Assembly: GCF_003583935.1 (NCBI RefSeq)
Contig: NZ_QYRN01000003.1
Span: 310,001 to 374,000 of the forward strand
Source: Aureimonas flava
GTDB taxonomy: Bacteria; Pseudomonadota; Alphaproteobacteria; Rhizobiales; Rhizobiaceae
Direction: 5' to 3'
Length of the DNA: 64,000 bases
The first letter of the stretch is position 1. Each line of letters opens with the position of its first letter. Positions 1 to 9,689 of the stretch are shown here, piece after piece. The notes under the pieces are model-generated. The model had not been told where the DNA came from. It ran no database searches and saw only the letters and a list, made by a program, of their open reading frames with translations. Position numbers and translations under genes: made by a program.

Positions 1-273
1 GCCGCCGATGTCGGCGTGTTCTCCGACGTCGTCAGCGCGGCCTGCGGCACCGTGGTCCCGCCGGACGACCTCCCGGCCCTGTGCGAGGCGATCGAACCCT
101 TCCTCGCCGACGAGCCGCGCCGCATGGACGCGGCCGCGCGCGCGCTCGCCAAGGCTCAGGCCGAGTTCGCGCTGGCGCGCGAGGCGGACGAGATCGTGGC
201 GGTCTACGAGCGTCTCTGGGCGGATGGAGGTTCGGCCGCGAAGTCCTCGTCCACGACCGGCGTGCGCCCGTAG
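1..273 (+). CDS. glycosyltransferase, C-terminal fragment (5' end outside window)
   Basis: The reading frame is open from the first base and ends at the TAG at 271-273, so only the last 90 residues are present. They include a 'PPDDLPALCEAI' stretch and a helical tail ending 'EIVAVYERLWADGG', which resembles the C-terminus of GT4 (glycosyl transferases group 1) enzymes that build lipopolysaccharide or exopolysaccharide. No catalytic residues are visible because the N-terminal part is missing. The last 70 bases overlap the convergent GT25 gene on the other strand, which fits a polysaccharide locus continuing to the left. The family call is an inference from a short tail. Confidence 0.6.
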   Translation, partial: AADVGVFSDVVSAACGTVVPPDDLPALCEAIEPFLADEPRRMDAAARALAKAQAEFALAREADEIVAVYERLWADGGSAAKSSSTTGVRP

Positions 274-1019
274 CGGGCCGGTCCCAGCCGCATCAGGTGG
301 TAGCGGACGAGGCCGAGCTGCGTCCGCAGCCGCCGAAGCCGGAACGGAAGGGTCTCGCGGGTCAGGCCGGCGCGGACGCGCAGGGCCTGGATCGAGGTCG
401 CCGGATCGACGCCAGCCCGGCCCCCCCGCGCCTCCAGGATATGCGCCTGCATCACCAGCGCCGGCTCCGCCTGCCACGAAACGAGCGCCGCACAGCCGTG
501 CAGGAAGGCGTCCACCGGCGCCGCGCCCCGACGCTCCGTGCGCTCCAGGAGCTTTCGCGCGCCCGCGGGCCAGAGGAGGTAGCCCGCCGAGCCCGACTTG
601 TCGCGATAGACGCGCCGCACCGCGATTCCGCCGCCGAGGTCGACGGCCCGGCGGGCCGCGAAGCGCCGGCGGTCGAAGCTCTCGAGGTTCAGGAAGTCGG
701 CGTCCTCGAACGCCGCGAGGCGGCGAAGCGCCTCGCCCGTCCGCCGCGACAGGACCGCGTCGTCCTCGAGCACGAGAACCGGCCCGTCGCCCCTCGCGAC
801 CTCGGCCCAGATCCCATGATGCGACAGGAAGCAGCCGAGCTCCGGCCCGCTGAGCGGCCGCTCCCAGCGCCCGTTCAGGCGCGCATCGACGTCGGCCGAA
901 ATGTCCCCCGTCTCCACCGCCCGAACGCGCTCGAGGGCCAGGCCGAGCCGCGCCCCTTGCCCCTCCATGAAGGCGCGTCGTTCGCCCGCCCGGTCGAGGT
1001 TGACGAACACCGTCCGCAT
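204..1019 (-). CDS. glycosyltransferase family 25 (LPS-type)
   Basis: This is a 271-residue protein starting 'MRTVFVNLDRAGERR', the typical GT25 opening, with the acidic metal-binding motif 'VLVLEDDAV' near residue 90 and a 'GCFLSHHGIW' segment before it. GT25 enzymes transfer hexoses to the lipooligosaccharide core or to other glycans in the cytoplasm. The ATG (1017-1019) overlaps the trkH stop codon by one base (TGATG), so it is probably translated by coupling after trkH, although the two functions seem unrelated. Its 3' end overlaps the convergent upstream glycosyltransferase by 70 bp. The acceptor sugar cannot be read from the sequence. Confidence 0.8.
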   Translation of the reverse strand: MRTVFVNLDRAGERRAFMEGQGARLGLALERVRAVETGDISADVDARLNGRWERPLSGPELGCFLSHHGIWAEVARGDGPVLVLEDDAVLSRRTGEALRRLAAFEDADFLNLESFDRRRFAARRAVDLGGGIAVRRVYRDKSGSAGYLLWPAGARKLLERTERRGAAPVDAFLHGCAALVSWQAEPALVMQAHILEARGGRAGVDPATSIQALRVRAGLTRETLPFRLRRLRTQLGLVRYHLMRLGPARYGRTPVVDEDFAAEPPSAQRRS

Positions 1020-2404
1020 CAGTCCCTCCAGAAGCCGGGCGACAGGATCACGAGCACGGTCACGATCTCGAGGCGCCCCATCAGCATCAGGAACGACAGG
1101 ATCCAGAGCGCCGGCGCCGAAAGCGTGGAGAAGTTGCCGGCCGGGCCGACCACCTGCCCAAAGCCCGGGCCGACGTTGCCGATGGCCGTGAGCGAGGCGG
1201 AGAAGGCCGTCAGCAGTTCCAGGCCGCAGACCGAGAGCGCCGCGGTGCCGAGCAGCAGCGCCAGGAAGAACAGGAAGATGAAGATGGTGACGCTCTGCAG
1301 CGTCTCGATCGAGATGTCGTCGTGGCCGTATTTCAGCCGCTGCACCGAATGCGGCCGGATCACCCGCGCGAAGTTCGCCCGCACCAGCGCATAGAGGATG
1401 ATGATGCGGTTCACCTTGATGCCGCCCGCCGTCGAGCCCGCGCAGCCGCCGATGAACATGGCCAGGAAGAAGATGCCGATCGCCGCGTTGGACCAGAGCG
1501 TGAAGTCCTCCGACACGAAGCCGGTGGTGGTGATCACGGAGACGAGGTTGAAGGCGGAGGACACCAGCGCCTCGCGCACCGACACCTCGTTGATGACGAC
1601 GCGCGTCACCGCCAGCGCCAGGGTCAGCACCACGCACAGCGCCAGGAACAGCGCGACCTGCGGGTCGCGCCAGCGCTGGAAGCGCCGGGGCAGGAAGAAG
1701 CGGATGTAGAGCACGAACGGCAGCGAGCCGGCGATCATGAAGACGGTCGCGACGATCAGGATCGCCTCGCTCTCGAAGAAGCCGAGGCTCTCGTCGTGGG
1801 TGGAGAAGCCGCCCGTCGCCAGCGTCGACATGGCGTGGTTCACCGCGTCGAACAGGCTCATGCCGAGCGCGAAGTAGAGCATCGCGCAGACCAGCGTCAT
1901 GACGCCGTAGACGGCGACGATCCCCGAGGCAAGCTGGCTGACGCGCGGCAGGAGCTTGCCCGAGCGGTCGGAGCTTTCCAGGTGGAACAGCGCCATGCCG
2001 CCGACGCGCAGCGAGGGCAGCACCAGGAGGGCCATGCCGATGATCCCGATGCCGCCGAGGAAGTTGAGCAGCGAGCGCCAGAGAAGAAGGCCGCGCGGCA
2101 GCGCGTCGAGCCCCGAGATGGTGGTCGCCCCCGTGGTGGTGAGCCCGGAGATCGCCTCGAACACGGCCGCCGTGAAGCTCAGCTCGGTGTCGGCGAAGTA
2201 GAGCGGCAGCGATCCGACGAAGGCGCTGGCCATCCAGATCGAGGTGACGAGCAGGAAGCCGAAGCGCGGCGTCGGCCGCACGCTGGCGCCGCGCGTCGCC
2301 ACCGCGACCAGCGTGCAGATCGCCGCGACCACGCCGCCCGTGCCGACGAACACGACCCAGTCGCCGTTGCCGTCCGACAGGTCCACGGCCGCCGGCAGCA
2401 GCAT
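1019..2404 (-). CDS. trkH: TrkH family potassium uptake protein
   Basis: TrkH forms the K+-translocating subunit of the Trk system in the inner membrane, with TrkA as NAD-binding regulator. From the first ATG the protein has 461 residues with about ten hydrophobic helices and several pore-loop-like segments, for example 'SGLTTTGATTISGLD', 'MSTLATGGFSTHDES' and 'GCAGSTAGGIKVNR'. TrkH is usually about 480 residues. The frame stays open upstream of this ATG and encodes a further hydrophobic segment (2405-2464) that looks like the true N-terminus, but I see no ATG, GTG or TTG in frame there. An ATG at 2467-2469 is one base out of frame, so the real start, or a small frameshift, is unresolved. The gene is coupled to the downstream GT25 gene. 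Confidence 0.88.
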   Translation of the reverse strand: MLLPAAVDLSDGNGDWVVFVGTGGVVAAICTLVAVATRGASVRPTPRFGFLLVTSIWMASAFVGSLPLYFADTELSFTAAVFEAISGLTTTGATTISGLDALPRGLLLWRSLLNFLGGIGIIGMALLVLPSLRVGGMALFHLESSDRSGKLLPRVSQLASGIVAVYGVMTLVCAMLYFALGMSLFDAVNHAMSTLATGGFSTHDESLGFFESEAILIVATVFMIAGSLPFVLYIRFFLPRRFQRWRDPQVALFLALCVVLTLALAVTRVVINEVSVREALVSSAFNLVSVITTTGFVSEDFTLWSNAAIGIFFLAMFIGGCAGSTAGGIKVNRIIILYALVRANFARVIRPHSVQRLKYGHDDISIETLQSVTIFIFLFFLALLLGTAALSVCGLELLTAFSASLTAIGNVGPGFGQVVGPAGNFSTLSAPALWILSFLMLMGRLEIVTVLVILSPGFWRD

Positions 2405-2577
2405 GGCGCCGGACAGGATGAGCCCGAAGATCGCGGCGACGTGGCTGATGGTCCTGAAGATGGCTGCATTCCCCGATCGGCGGCCGCGCGGCCCCCGCCG
2501 GCCGAACCTCGGTACGCTTCTAGATGGACCGTCGCGGGGGACACAAGCCTCCCCCCGCGACGGTGCGGCGGCGCGCG

Positions 2578-4368
2578 CTAGCCGCCGAGCATGCCGGCCG
2601 ACTGCTGCTCGACGAGCGCGCGGTAGAGCCCGCCGGGGCGCTGCATCAGCTCGCCCGGCGCCCCGTCCTCGACGATCCGCCCCCGGTCGAACACCAGGAT
2701 GCGGTCGAGCGAGCGGACGGTGGACAGGCGGTGCGCGACCACCAGCGCCGTGCGTCCGGCCATGAGCCGCTCGGTGGCCGCCTGGATGAGCTGCTCGGAT
2801 CGGGAATCCAGCGCCGAGGTCGCCTCGTCCAGCACCAGGATCGGCGCGTCCGCCAGGAAGGCGCGGGCGAGCGCGATGCGCTGCCGCTCGCCGCCCGAGA
2901 GCTTGACGCCCCGCTCGCCCACCAGCGTGTCGTAGCCCTCGGGCATGCGCGCGATGAAGGCGTCGGCATGGGCGAGCCGGGCGGCGGCCTCGATCTCGGC
3001 GCGCGTCGCCTCCGGCCGGCCGTAGGCGATGTTCTCGGCCAGCGTGCGGTGGAACAAGATCGATTCCTGCGGCACCACGGCGATCCGCCGTCGCAGCGAC
3101 ACCTGGCGAACGGCGGCGACGTCCTGCCCGTCCACCGTCACCCGACCGCCCGCCACGTCGTGGAGGCGCTGTATCAGCTTCACGAAGGTGGTCTTGCCCG
3201 AGCCGGACGGCCCGACCAGCCCGACCCGCTGCCCGGCCGGGATCGACACCGACAGCCCGTCGTAGAGCGGGGCCGCGTGCGCGCCGTAGTGGAAGCGCAC
3301 GTTCTCGAAGCGGATCTCGCCCGGGCCCGGCACGATCGCCGGTGCGCCGGGCCGGTCGCCGATCTCGGGCCGCTCGTCATGAAGCTCCACCAGTTCCTCC
3401 AGTTCGTTCACCGACCGCTGGAGGTTGCTCACGTGCATGCCGATGTCGCGCAGGTAGCCGTGCAGCACGAAATAGGTGGTCAGGATGTAGGTGACGTCGC
3501 CGGCCGACGCCTGCCCCCGCCACCAGAGCGCCACCGCGACGCCCGCGACGCCGATGCGGATCGCCCAGAGCACCACGGTCTGGAGCGTCCCGAGCCAGGT
3601 TCCGCGCATCCAGGTGCGGCGCGTGCCGACCTGCCACGCGGCCAGCGCCTCGCCGAGCCGCGCCGCCTCGCGCTCCTCCGAGCCGAAGGCCTTGACCACC
3701 CCGTTGCAGGCCAGCGCGTCGGCGATCACCCCGCCGACCCGCGTGTCGAGCCGGTTGGAGAGGCGCGACGCCGGCGCGACCCAGCGCGTCGAAAGGACGA
3801 TGGTCGTGCCGACATAGACCAGCGCGCCCGCCCCCATGGCGAGCCCCATCACCGGCCACTGCAGCGCCAGCAGCCCCACGGTGCCGACCAGCACCACCAT
3901 CGACGGGAGGAGGGCCAGCAGCAGGATGTCGTGCAGGAGGTCGAGCGCCCACATGCCGCGCGTGACCTGGCGTACCACGGAGCCGGAGAAGCTGTTGGCG
4001 TGCCAGCTCGCGGAGAAGTGCTGCACGCGGCCGAACGTGTCCTGCCCGACGCGGCCCATGATGCGCAGCGTCATCGGCACGACGCTGGCCCAGGCGCAGT
4101 GGCGCGCCACGACGAACACGACGCCGAGAACGGCCATCGCGCCGAGCGCGCGCAGCGCGGGCGCAAGGTCCCGCTCCCCTCCCGTGGACGCCAGCGCGTC
4201 CACGAGGCGCCCGGCATAGAACGGGATGAGGATGTCCGCGAGCGTCGCCAGCGTGATGCAGCCCGCCACCGAGACGGCGAGCGGGCGCTCCGCGCGCCAG
4301 TTGGAGACGGTGAACGCGAGCGTTCTTCGGATCGCGCCCGCGCGATCCCGAGGCGGGGTGATGGACAT
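2578..4368 (-). CDS. ABC transporter, fused permease/ATPase (MsbA-like exporter)
   Basis: The protein has 596 residues: an N-terminal six-helix exporter domain (about residues 20-320) and a C-terminal nucleotide-binding domain. The latter has Walker A 'GPSGSGKTT' near residue 385, ABC signature '[14 protein letters not shown]' near 487 and Walker B '[13 protein letters not shown]' near 507, so ATP hydrolysis should be intact. Such half-transporters work as homo- or heterodimers and export lipids, glycans, peptides or drugs. The start 'MSITPPRDR' (4366-4368) gives the family's usual length; the frame is open further upstream but that part is Arg-rich and unlikely to be coding. The nearby glycosyltransferases suggest an envelope substrate, but this is only context. 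Confidence 0.85.
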   Translation of the reverse strand: MSITPPRDRAGAIRRTLAFTVSNWRAERPLAVSVAGCITLATLADILIPFYAGRLVDALASTGGERDLAPALRALGAMAVLGVVFVVARHCAWASVVPMTLRIMGRVGQDTFGRVQHFSASWHANSFSGSVVRQVTRGMWALDLLHDILLLALLPSMVVLVGTVGLLALQWPVMGLAMGAGALVYVGTTIVLSTRWVAPASRLSNRLDTRVGGVIADALACNGVVKAFGSEEREAARLGEALAAWQVGTRRTWMRGTWLGTLQTVVLWAIRIGVAGVAVALWWRGQASAGDVTYILTTYFVLHGYLRDIGMHVSNLQRSVNELEELVELHDERPEIGDRPGAPAIVPGPGEIRFENVRFHYGAHAAPLYDGLSVSIPAGQRVGLVGPSGSGKTTFVKLIQRLHDVAGGRVTVDGQDVAAVRQVSLRRRIAVVPQESILFHRTLAENIAYGRPEATRAEIEAAARLAHADAFIARMPEGYDTLVGERGVKLSGGERQRIALARAFLADAPILVLDEATSALDSRSEQLIQAATERLMAGRTALVVAHRLSTVRSLDRILVFDRGRIVEDGAPGELMQRPGGLYRALVEQQSAGMLGG

Positions 4369-4756
4369 GATGCGATGCGGCGACGAACGCCGTCCCGGCC
4401 CGCGCGCGCATCCTGTGCGCCGGCGGGCGATCGAAGAGGAAAAAGCATGCCGGGGCGACCGGCGACGAGGGGCGGCTGCGGTGGGCGCGCCGGCCTCTAG
4501 GCCGAAGGCGCCAGCGGTCGCAGGCCTGCCGGGGCGAGCGTCGATGACCGGTTTTTCATGCGCCCTCCCTCGGGTTCGTCGCTGACGGAAGGCGGACCAT
4601 ATCGACGGCCCCGAATCGCGTCCACCCCAGCGAACGTTCGCTTGCCGGGTGTTGCACAGGCGCAACTCATCGTGTTGTGGGCTTGCCGATCGTCCTCTAT
4701 TGAAGACGACGGGGCCTGCGCCCATGTCCCGCGTCATCAGAAGTTCGAGTCTCGCC
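4369..4756. other. intergenic region between divergent ABC exporter and trxB
   Basis: This region of nearly 390 bp separates two divergent genes. I see no supported gene. It holds a 10-bp perfect palindrome CGAACGTTCG (4631-4640) and a possible trxB promoter (4675-4703). An in-frame ATG at 4724 could extend TrxB by 11 residues, but the start at 4757 fits the family better. Confidence 0.4.
4675..4703 (+). promoter_or_regulatory. possible trxB promoter
   Basis: TTGTGG (4675-4680) and TATTGA (4698-4703) are separated by 17 bp and lie about 55 bp before the trxB start. This is a visual match to a housekeeping -35/-10 pair and nothing more. Confidence 0.3.
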
Positions 4757-5728
4757 ATGACCCAGCGCCACGCGGAAATTCTCGTCATCGGTTCCGGCCC
4801 GGCCGGGTATACGGCCGCGATCTACGCCGCGCGCGCGATGATGAAGCCGCTTCTCGTGGCCGGCCTCCAGGAAGGCGGGCAGCTCACCATCACCTCCGAC
4901 GTCGAGAACTATCCCGGCTATCGCGACCCGATCGCCGGCCCGTTCCTGATGGAGGAGATGAAGCAGCAGGCGCTGAACGTCGGCGCCGAGATGGCGGCCG
5001 ACCTGATCGTCGAGGCGGACCTGTCGCGCCGTCCCTTCGCCTTCCGGGGGGATTCGGGCACGACCTACACGGCCGATGCGGTGATCGTGGCGACGGGCGC
5101 CCAGGCGCGCTGGCTCGGCCTCGATTCCGAGGCCGCGTTCCAGGGCTTCGGCGTCTCGGCCTGCGCCACCTGCGACGGCTTCTTCTACCGCGGCAAGGAC
5201 GTGGTGGTCGTGGGCGGCGGCAACACCGCCGTCGAGGAAGCCCTGTACCTGTCCAACATCGCGCGCTCAGTCACCGTGGTGCACCGGCGCGACACGTTCC
5301 GCGCCGAGCGCATCCTCCAGAACCGCCTCTTCGCCAAGGACAACGTCCAGGTCGTCTGGAACGCCGAGGTCGCCGAGATCCTCGGCCAGACCAAGCCGAT
5401 GAAGTCGGTGACCGGCGTGCGCCTGCGCGACCGCGTCTCGGGCGAGGCGCGCGAGATCGCCGCCGACGGCGTGTTCGTGGCGATCGGCCACGCGCCGGCG
5501 ACCGAGGTCTTCGGCACGCAGCTCCGGCAGAAGGAAGGCGGCTATCTATGGGTCGAGCCCGGCACGACGCGCACCTCGGTGGAGGGCGTCTTCGCGGCCG
5601 GCGACGTGGCCGACGACGTCTATCGCCAGGCGGTTACGGCTGCAGGCCTCGGCTGCATGGCGGCGCTGGAGGCGGAGCGCTGGCTCACCGCCCAGGCCGT
5701 TTCCGACACGCGGCAGGCCGCCGAGTGA
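4757..5728 (+). CDS. trxB: thioredoxin-disulfide reductase
   Basis: TrxB passes electrons from NADPH through FAD to thioredoxin in the cytoplasm. The 323-residue protein shows the FAD motif 'GSGPAGYTAAIYAAR' at the N-terminus, the redox-active 'CATC' (Cys136 and Cys139) inside 'SACATCDGFF', the NADPH motif 'VVGGGNTAVEEAL' and the C-terminal FAD motif 'GVFAAGDVADDVYRQ'. The length matches the usual 320 or so. The start 'MTQRHAEILVIG' places the FAD motif at the normal distance. The LysR gene follows 42 bp downstream, the conserved trxB-lsrB arrangement of rhizobia. Confidence 0.96.
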   Translation: MTQRHAEILVIGSGPAGYTAAIYAARAMMKPLLVAGLQEGGQLTITSDVENYPGYRDPIAGPFLMEEMKQQALNVGAEMAADLIVEADLSRRPFAFRGDSGTTYTADAVIVATGAQARWLGLDSEAAFQGFGVSACATCDGFFYRGKDVVVVGGGNTAVEEALYLSNIARSVTVVHRRDTFRAERILQNRLFAKDNVQVVWNAEVAEILGQTKPMKSVTGVRLRDRVSGEAREIAADGVFVAIGHAPATEVFGTQLRQKEGGYLWVEPGTTRTSVEGVFAAGDVADDVYRQAVTAAGLGCMAALEAERWLTAQAVSDTRQAAE

Positions 5729-5770
5729 CACGACGGATTTCTTGAGGCTTCGGGGGAGGCTGGGGACACG

Positions 5771-6667
5771 ATGGCGCTCGACTGGGACAAGCTGCGGATC
5801 TTCCACGCAGCGGCCGAAGCCGGGTCGTTCACCCATGCCGCGAACGTCCTGAACCTGTCGCAGTCCGCGATCTCGCGGCAGGTCGCGGCGCTGGAGCAGG
5901 AGATCGGCGCGCCGCTGTTCCACCGGCACGCGCGCGGCCTTGTCCTGTCCGAGCCGGGCGAGCTGCTCTACCAGACCGCGACCGACGTTCTGAAGCGCCT
6001 GGAAACGGTGCGTATGCAGCTCACCGAGACGCGCGAGAAGCCGAGCGGCAAACTGCGCGTCACCACCACCGTGGGCCTCGGCTCCGGCTGGCTGACGCAG
6101 CGCGCGCAGGAGTTCCTGGAGCTCTATCCCGAGCTCGAGCTCCAGCTCGTCTTCGACAACGAGGAGATCGACCTCACCATGCGCAAGGCGGACGCGGCGA
6201 TCCGCCTGCGTCAGCCGCAGCAGCCGGACCTGATCCAGCGCCGGCTCTTCACCGTGCATCTCCACGTCTACGCGGCGCCTGCCTATCTCGCCCGCTACGG
6301 CACGCCCGAGACGGTGCAGGACCTCGACCGACACCGCGTCATCACCTTCGGCGAGCCGGCGCCCAACTACCTGCGCAACCTCAACGCGCTGGAGACGGCG
6401 GGACTTCCCGAAGGCCAGACCCGGTCCTCGATCCTCCAGATCAACAACCTGATGGCGATGCGCTCGGCGATCGAGCGCGGGATCGGCCTGGCCCTGCTGC
6501 CGGACTACATGATCGACAAGGACACCAAGCTGGTCCAGGTCCTGCCCGACCTCGACCTTGCGTCGTTCGACACCTACCTCTGCTACCCGGAGCAGATGCG
6601 CGACGCCGCCAAGCTCAAGGTGTTCCGCGACTTCCTGATCGGCAAGGCCCGGACCTGGTCCTACTGA
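5771..6667 (+). CDS. vtlR: LysR-family transcriptional regulator, VtlR/LsrB type
   Basis: The 298-residue protein has a LysR winged helix-turn-helix at residues 1-60 ('AANVLNLSQSAISRQVAALE') followed by a substrate-binding-like effector domain. The opening 'MALDWDKLRIFHAAAEAGS' and the position just after trxB match VtlR of Brucella and LsrB of Sinorhizobium, which affect virulence or symbiosis, redox and envelope genes and, in Brucella, activate the sRNA AbcR2. Consistent with this, an AbcR-like sRNA lies about 130 bp downstream with repeated GCATG elements before its promoter. Assignment rests on recalled sequence and synteny. Confidence 0.85.
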   Translation: MALDWDKLRIFHAAAEAGSFTHAANVLNLSQSAISRQVAALEQEIGAPLFHRHARGLVLSEPGELLYQTATDVLKRLETVRMQLTETREKPSGKLRVTTTVGLGSGWLTQRAQEFLELYPELELQLVFDNEEIDLTMRKADAAIRLRQPQQPDLIQRRLFTVHLHVYAAPAYLARYGTPETVQDLDRHRVITFGEPAPNYLRNLNALETAGLPEGQTRSSILQINNLMAMRSAIERGIGLALLPDYMIDKDTKLVQVLPDLDLASFDTYLCYPEQMRDAAKLKVFRDFLIGKARTWSY

Positions 6668-6725
6668 CCGGCGCCGCCGGCGGCGCAGATCCGGCGCGCG
6701 CGAACTTGGCCCGGTCTCATATGTT

Positions 6726-6753
6726 GCATGCGCTCACCGCATGGGTGGCATGC
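6726..6753 (+). promoter_or_regulatory. repeated GCATG elements upstream of the sRNA promoter (candidate VtlR site)
   Basis: Three GCATG pentamers occur at 6726, 6739 and 6748; the first is within GCATGC and the last within the palindrome GGCATGCC (6747-6754). They lie about 47-74 bp before the inferred sRNA start, where LysR activators usually bind. No binding motif is proven. Confidence 0.35.
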
Positions 6754-6786
6754 CGAATGAACGATGGTCCCCAACCGAGGGTCCTC

Positions 6787-6792
6787 TATAGT
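6787..6792 (+). promoter_or_regulatory. -10 box of the AbcR-like sRNA
   Basis: TATAGT sits 7-8 bases before the inferred transcript start (about 6800). No good -35 hexamer is visible, which fits an activator-dependent promoter. Confidence 0.45.
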
Positions 6793-6799
6793 CATTCTC

Positions 6800-6923
6800 A
6801 GTCGGGTCGCGGAGAGCTTACCTCCTCCCAAGCTGCTTCGCTCCCGACTGTTTCCTCCCAAGGGTTTGCTTTTTCGAAAGCCCCTTACTTTTCAGCCGGG
6901 TTCTTCGTGAACCCGGCTTTTTT
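6800..6923 (+). ncRNA. abcR: AbcR-like trans-acting sRNA (alpha-r15 family)
   Basis: AbcR sRNAs are Hfq-dependent regulators that bind ribosome-binding sites of many ABC-transporter mRNAs in rhizobia, Agrobacterium and Brucella. The 5' hairpin is closed by GTCGGG (6801-6806) with CCCGAC (6843-6848); inside it AGCTT (6815-6819) pairs with AAGCT (6830-6834), showing a CCTCCTCCC loop. The hexamer CTCCCA occurs at 6825-6830 and again at 6855-6860 in a single-stranded stretch, matching the M1 and M2 anti-Shine-Dalgarno motifs of AbcR. The RNA ends in a strong terminator (6894-6923). Length about 124 nt is normal. The 5' end is inferred from the -10 box. Its place next to vtlR fits the VtlR-AbcR2 link known in Brucella. 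Confidence 0.85.
6894..6923 (+). terminator. Rho-independent terminator of the AbcR-like sRNA
   Basis: AGCCGGGTTC (6894-6903) pairs perfectly with GAACCCGGCT (6909-6918) around a 5-base loop, followed by six T (6918-6923). Confidence 0.92.
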
Positions 6924-6989
6924 CTTGGCCGCTCCTCCCCTGCCCGCCGCCGTCATACGCCCCTTGCGGAAGCGAGATACGAGGGCGGG

Positions 6990-8204
6990 ATGACCTCAGC
7001 TTCTCTCACGCGTCCGGCCGGGGCGGGCGCCGTCTTCCTCGCGTTCCTCGGGCTTGGCCTCACCTCCTTCGGCGGGCCGATCGCCCACCTTGGCTATTTC
7101 CGCCGTGCCTTCGTCGAGAACCGGCGCTGGCTGGACGACGCGGCCTATGCCGACCTCGTGGCGCTGTGCCAGTTCCTGCCCGGCCCCACCTCGAGCCAGG
7201 TGGGCTTCGCCATCGGTCTCGCGCGGGCCGGGCCGCTCGGCGCGCTCGCGGCCTTCGCCGGGTTCACGCTCCCCTCGGCGGCCCTGATGCTCGCCTTCGC
7301 GCTCGGCGTCTCCGGCCTGGACGATCCGACCGGCGCCGCGCTGCTGCATGGGCTGAAGCTCGCGGCGGTCGCCGTGGTGGCCGATGCCGTGCTGGGCATG
7401 GCCCGCGCGCTGACGCCCGATGCGCCCCGCGCAGGGATCGCCGTCGCGGCCGCCGCGATCGTGCTCCTCGTGCCCGGCCCGTTCGCGCAAGTCCTCGCCA
7501 TCGCGGCGGGCGCCCTCGCCTTCGGCGCGCTCGGCCGCGCCGCCCTGCCCCGGCCCGCGACGGCCGGCCTCCCCACGGCCGTGTCGCCCCGCGCCGGATG
7601 GCTCACGTTCGCGCTGTTCGGCGTCCTGGCGCTCGGGCCGGCCCTGCTGCCGGCGTTCGGCCTCGGCTCGCCGGCCGTCGCGCTCTTCGACGCCTTCTTC
7701 CGTGCCGGCTCGCTGGTGTTCGGCGGGGGGCATGTCGTGCTGCCGCTGCTGGAGGGCGCGCTCGTCGCGCCCGGCTGGCTCGACGCGCCGTCGTTCCTCG
7801 CCGGCTACGGCGCGGCGCAGGCGATGCCGGGCCCGCTCTTCAGCGTCGCCGCGTTCCTCGGCGCGCTCGCCGCGCCGGCGCCCTCGGCTCTGTCCGGCGC
7901 TGCGGTCGGACTTGCCGCGATCTTCCTGCCGGGTTTTCTCCTGCTGGTGGCCGCCCTGCCCGCCTGGACGCGGCTGCGCGCCTCACCCGCCGCCCGCGCG
8001 GCGCTCGCGGGAGCCAACGCGGCGGTGGTCGGGCTTCTTGCCGCGGCGCTCGTCGCCCTCGCCCTCGGCGGCGCCATCGGTGCGCCGGCCGACGCGCTGG
8101 TGGCGACGGCGGCGTTCCTCGCCCTGCGCCTCGGCAAGGCGCCGCCGCTCGCCGTGGTGGCGGCCGTCGCGATCGCCAGCCTCGCCCTCCGTCTCGGCAC
8201 ATGA
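6990..8204 (+). CDS. chrA: chromate transporter family protein
   Basis: ChrA proteins of the CHR superfamily are inner-membrane exporters giving chromate resistance. The 404-residue length and two-fold repeat are typical of the long (bidomain) form: the N-half has 'LGLTSFGGPIAHLGYF' and 'LCQFLPGPTSSQVGF', and the C-half repeats the pattern with 'LVFGGGHVVLPLLEG' and 'GYGAAQAMPGPLFSVAAF'. About ten hydrophobic segments are visible. It starts 66 bp after the sRNA terminator, so it should have its own promoter. Actual chromate export is not shown by sequence alone; some CHR proteins act on other oxyanions. Confidence 0.9.
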   Translation: MTSASLTRPAGAGAVFLAFLGLGLTSFGGPIAHLGYFRRAFVENRRWLDDAAYADLVALCQFLPGPTSSQVGFAIGLARAGPLGALAAFAGFTLPSAALMLAFALGVSGLDDPTGAALLHGLKLAAVAVVADAVLGMARALTPDAPRAGIAVAAAAIVLLVPGPFAQVLAIAAGALAFGALGRAALPRPATAGLPTAVSPRAGWLTFALFGVLALGPALLPAFGLGSPAVALFDAFFRAGSLVFGGGHVVLPLLEGALVAPGWLDAPSFLAGYGAAQAMPGPLFSVAAFLGALAAPAPSALSGAAVGLAAIFLPGFLLLVAALPAWTRLRASPAARAALAGANAAVVGLLAAALVALALGGAIGAPADALVATAAFLALRLGKAPPLAVVAAVAIASLALRLGT

Positions 8205-8205
8205 A

Positions 8206-8233
8206 GGGGGCGGCGGATCGCTCCGCCGCCCCC
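8206..8233. terminator. hairpin between convergent chrA and aatA
   Basis: GGGGGCGGCGGA (8206-8217) and TCCGCCGCCCCC (8222-8233) form a perfect 12-bp stem with a TCGC loop between two convergent genes. There is no T tract, so termination strength is uncertain. Confidence 0.5.
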
Positions 8234-8256
8234 TCGCACGCAATAGGCGGGTCGCG

Positions 8257-9597
<1,341 letters not shown>

Positions 9598-9689
9598 TCA
9601 ATCCATCTGATGGCAGGGTTTCGCGTTCGGAATTGGCGTTCCGGCGGCGAAGCGGCGACAAAGGCCGCCCAACCAGCGCCGGAGCCCTC

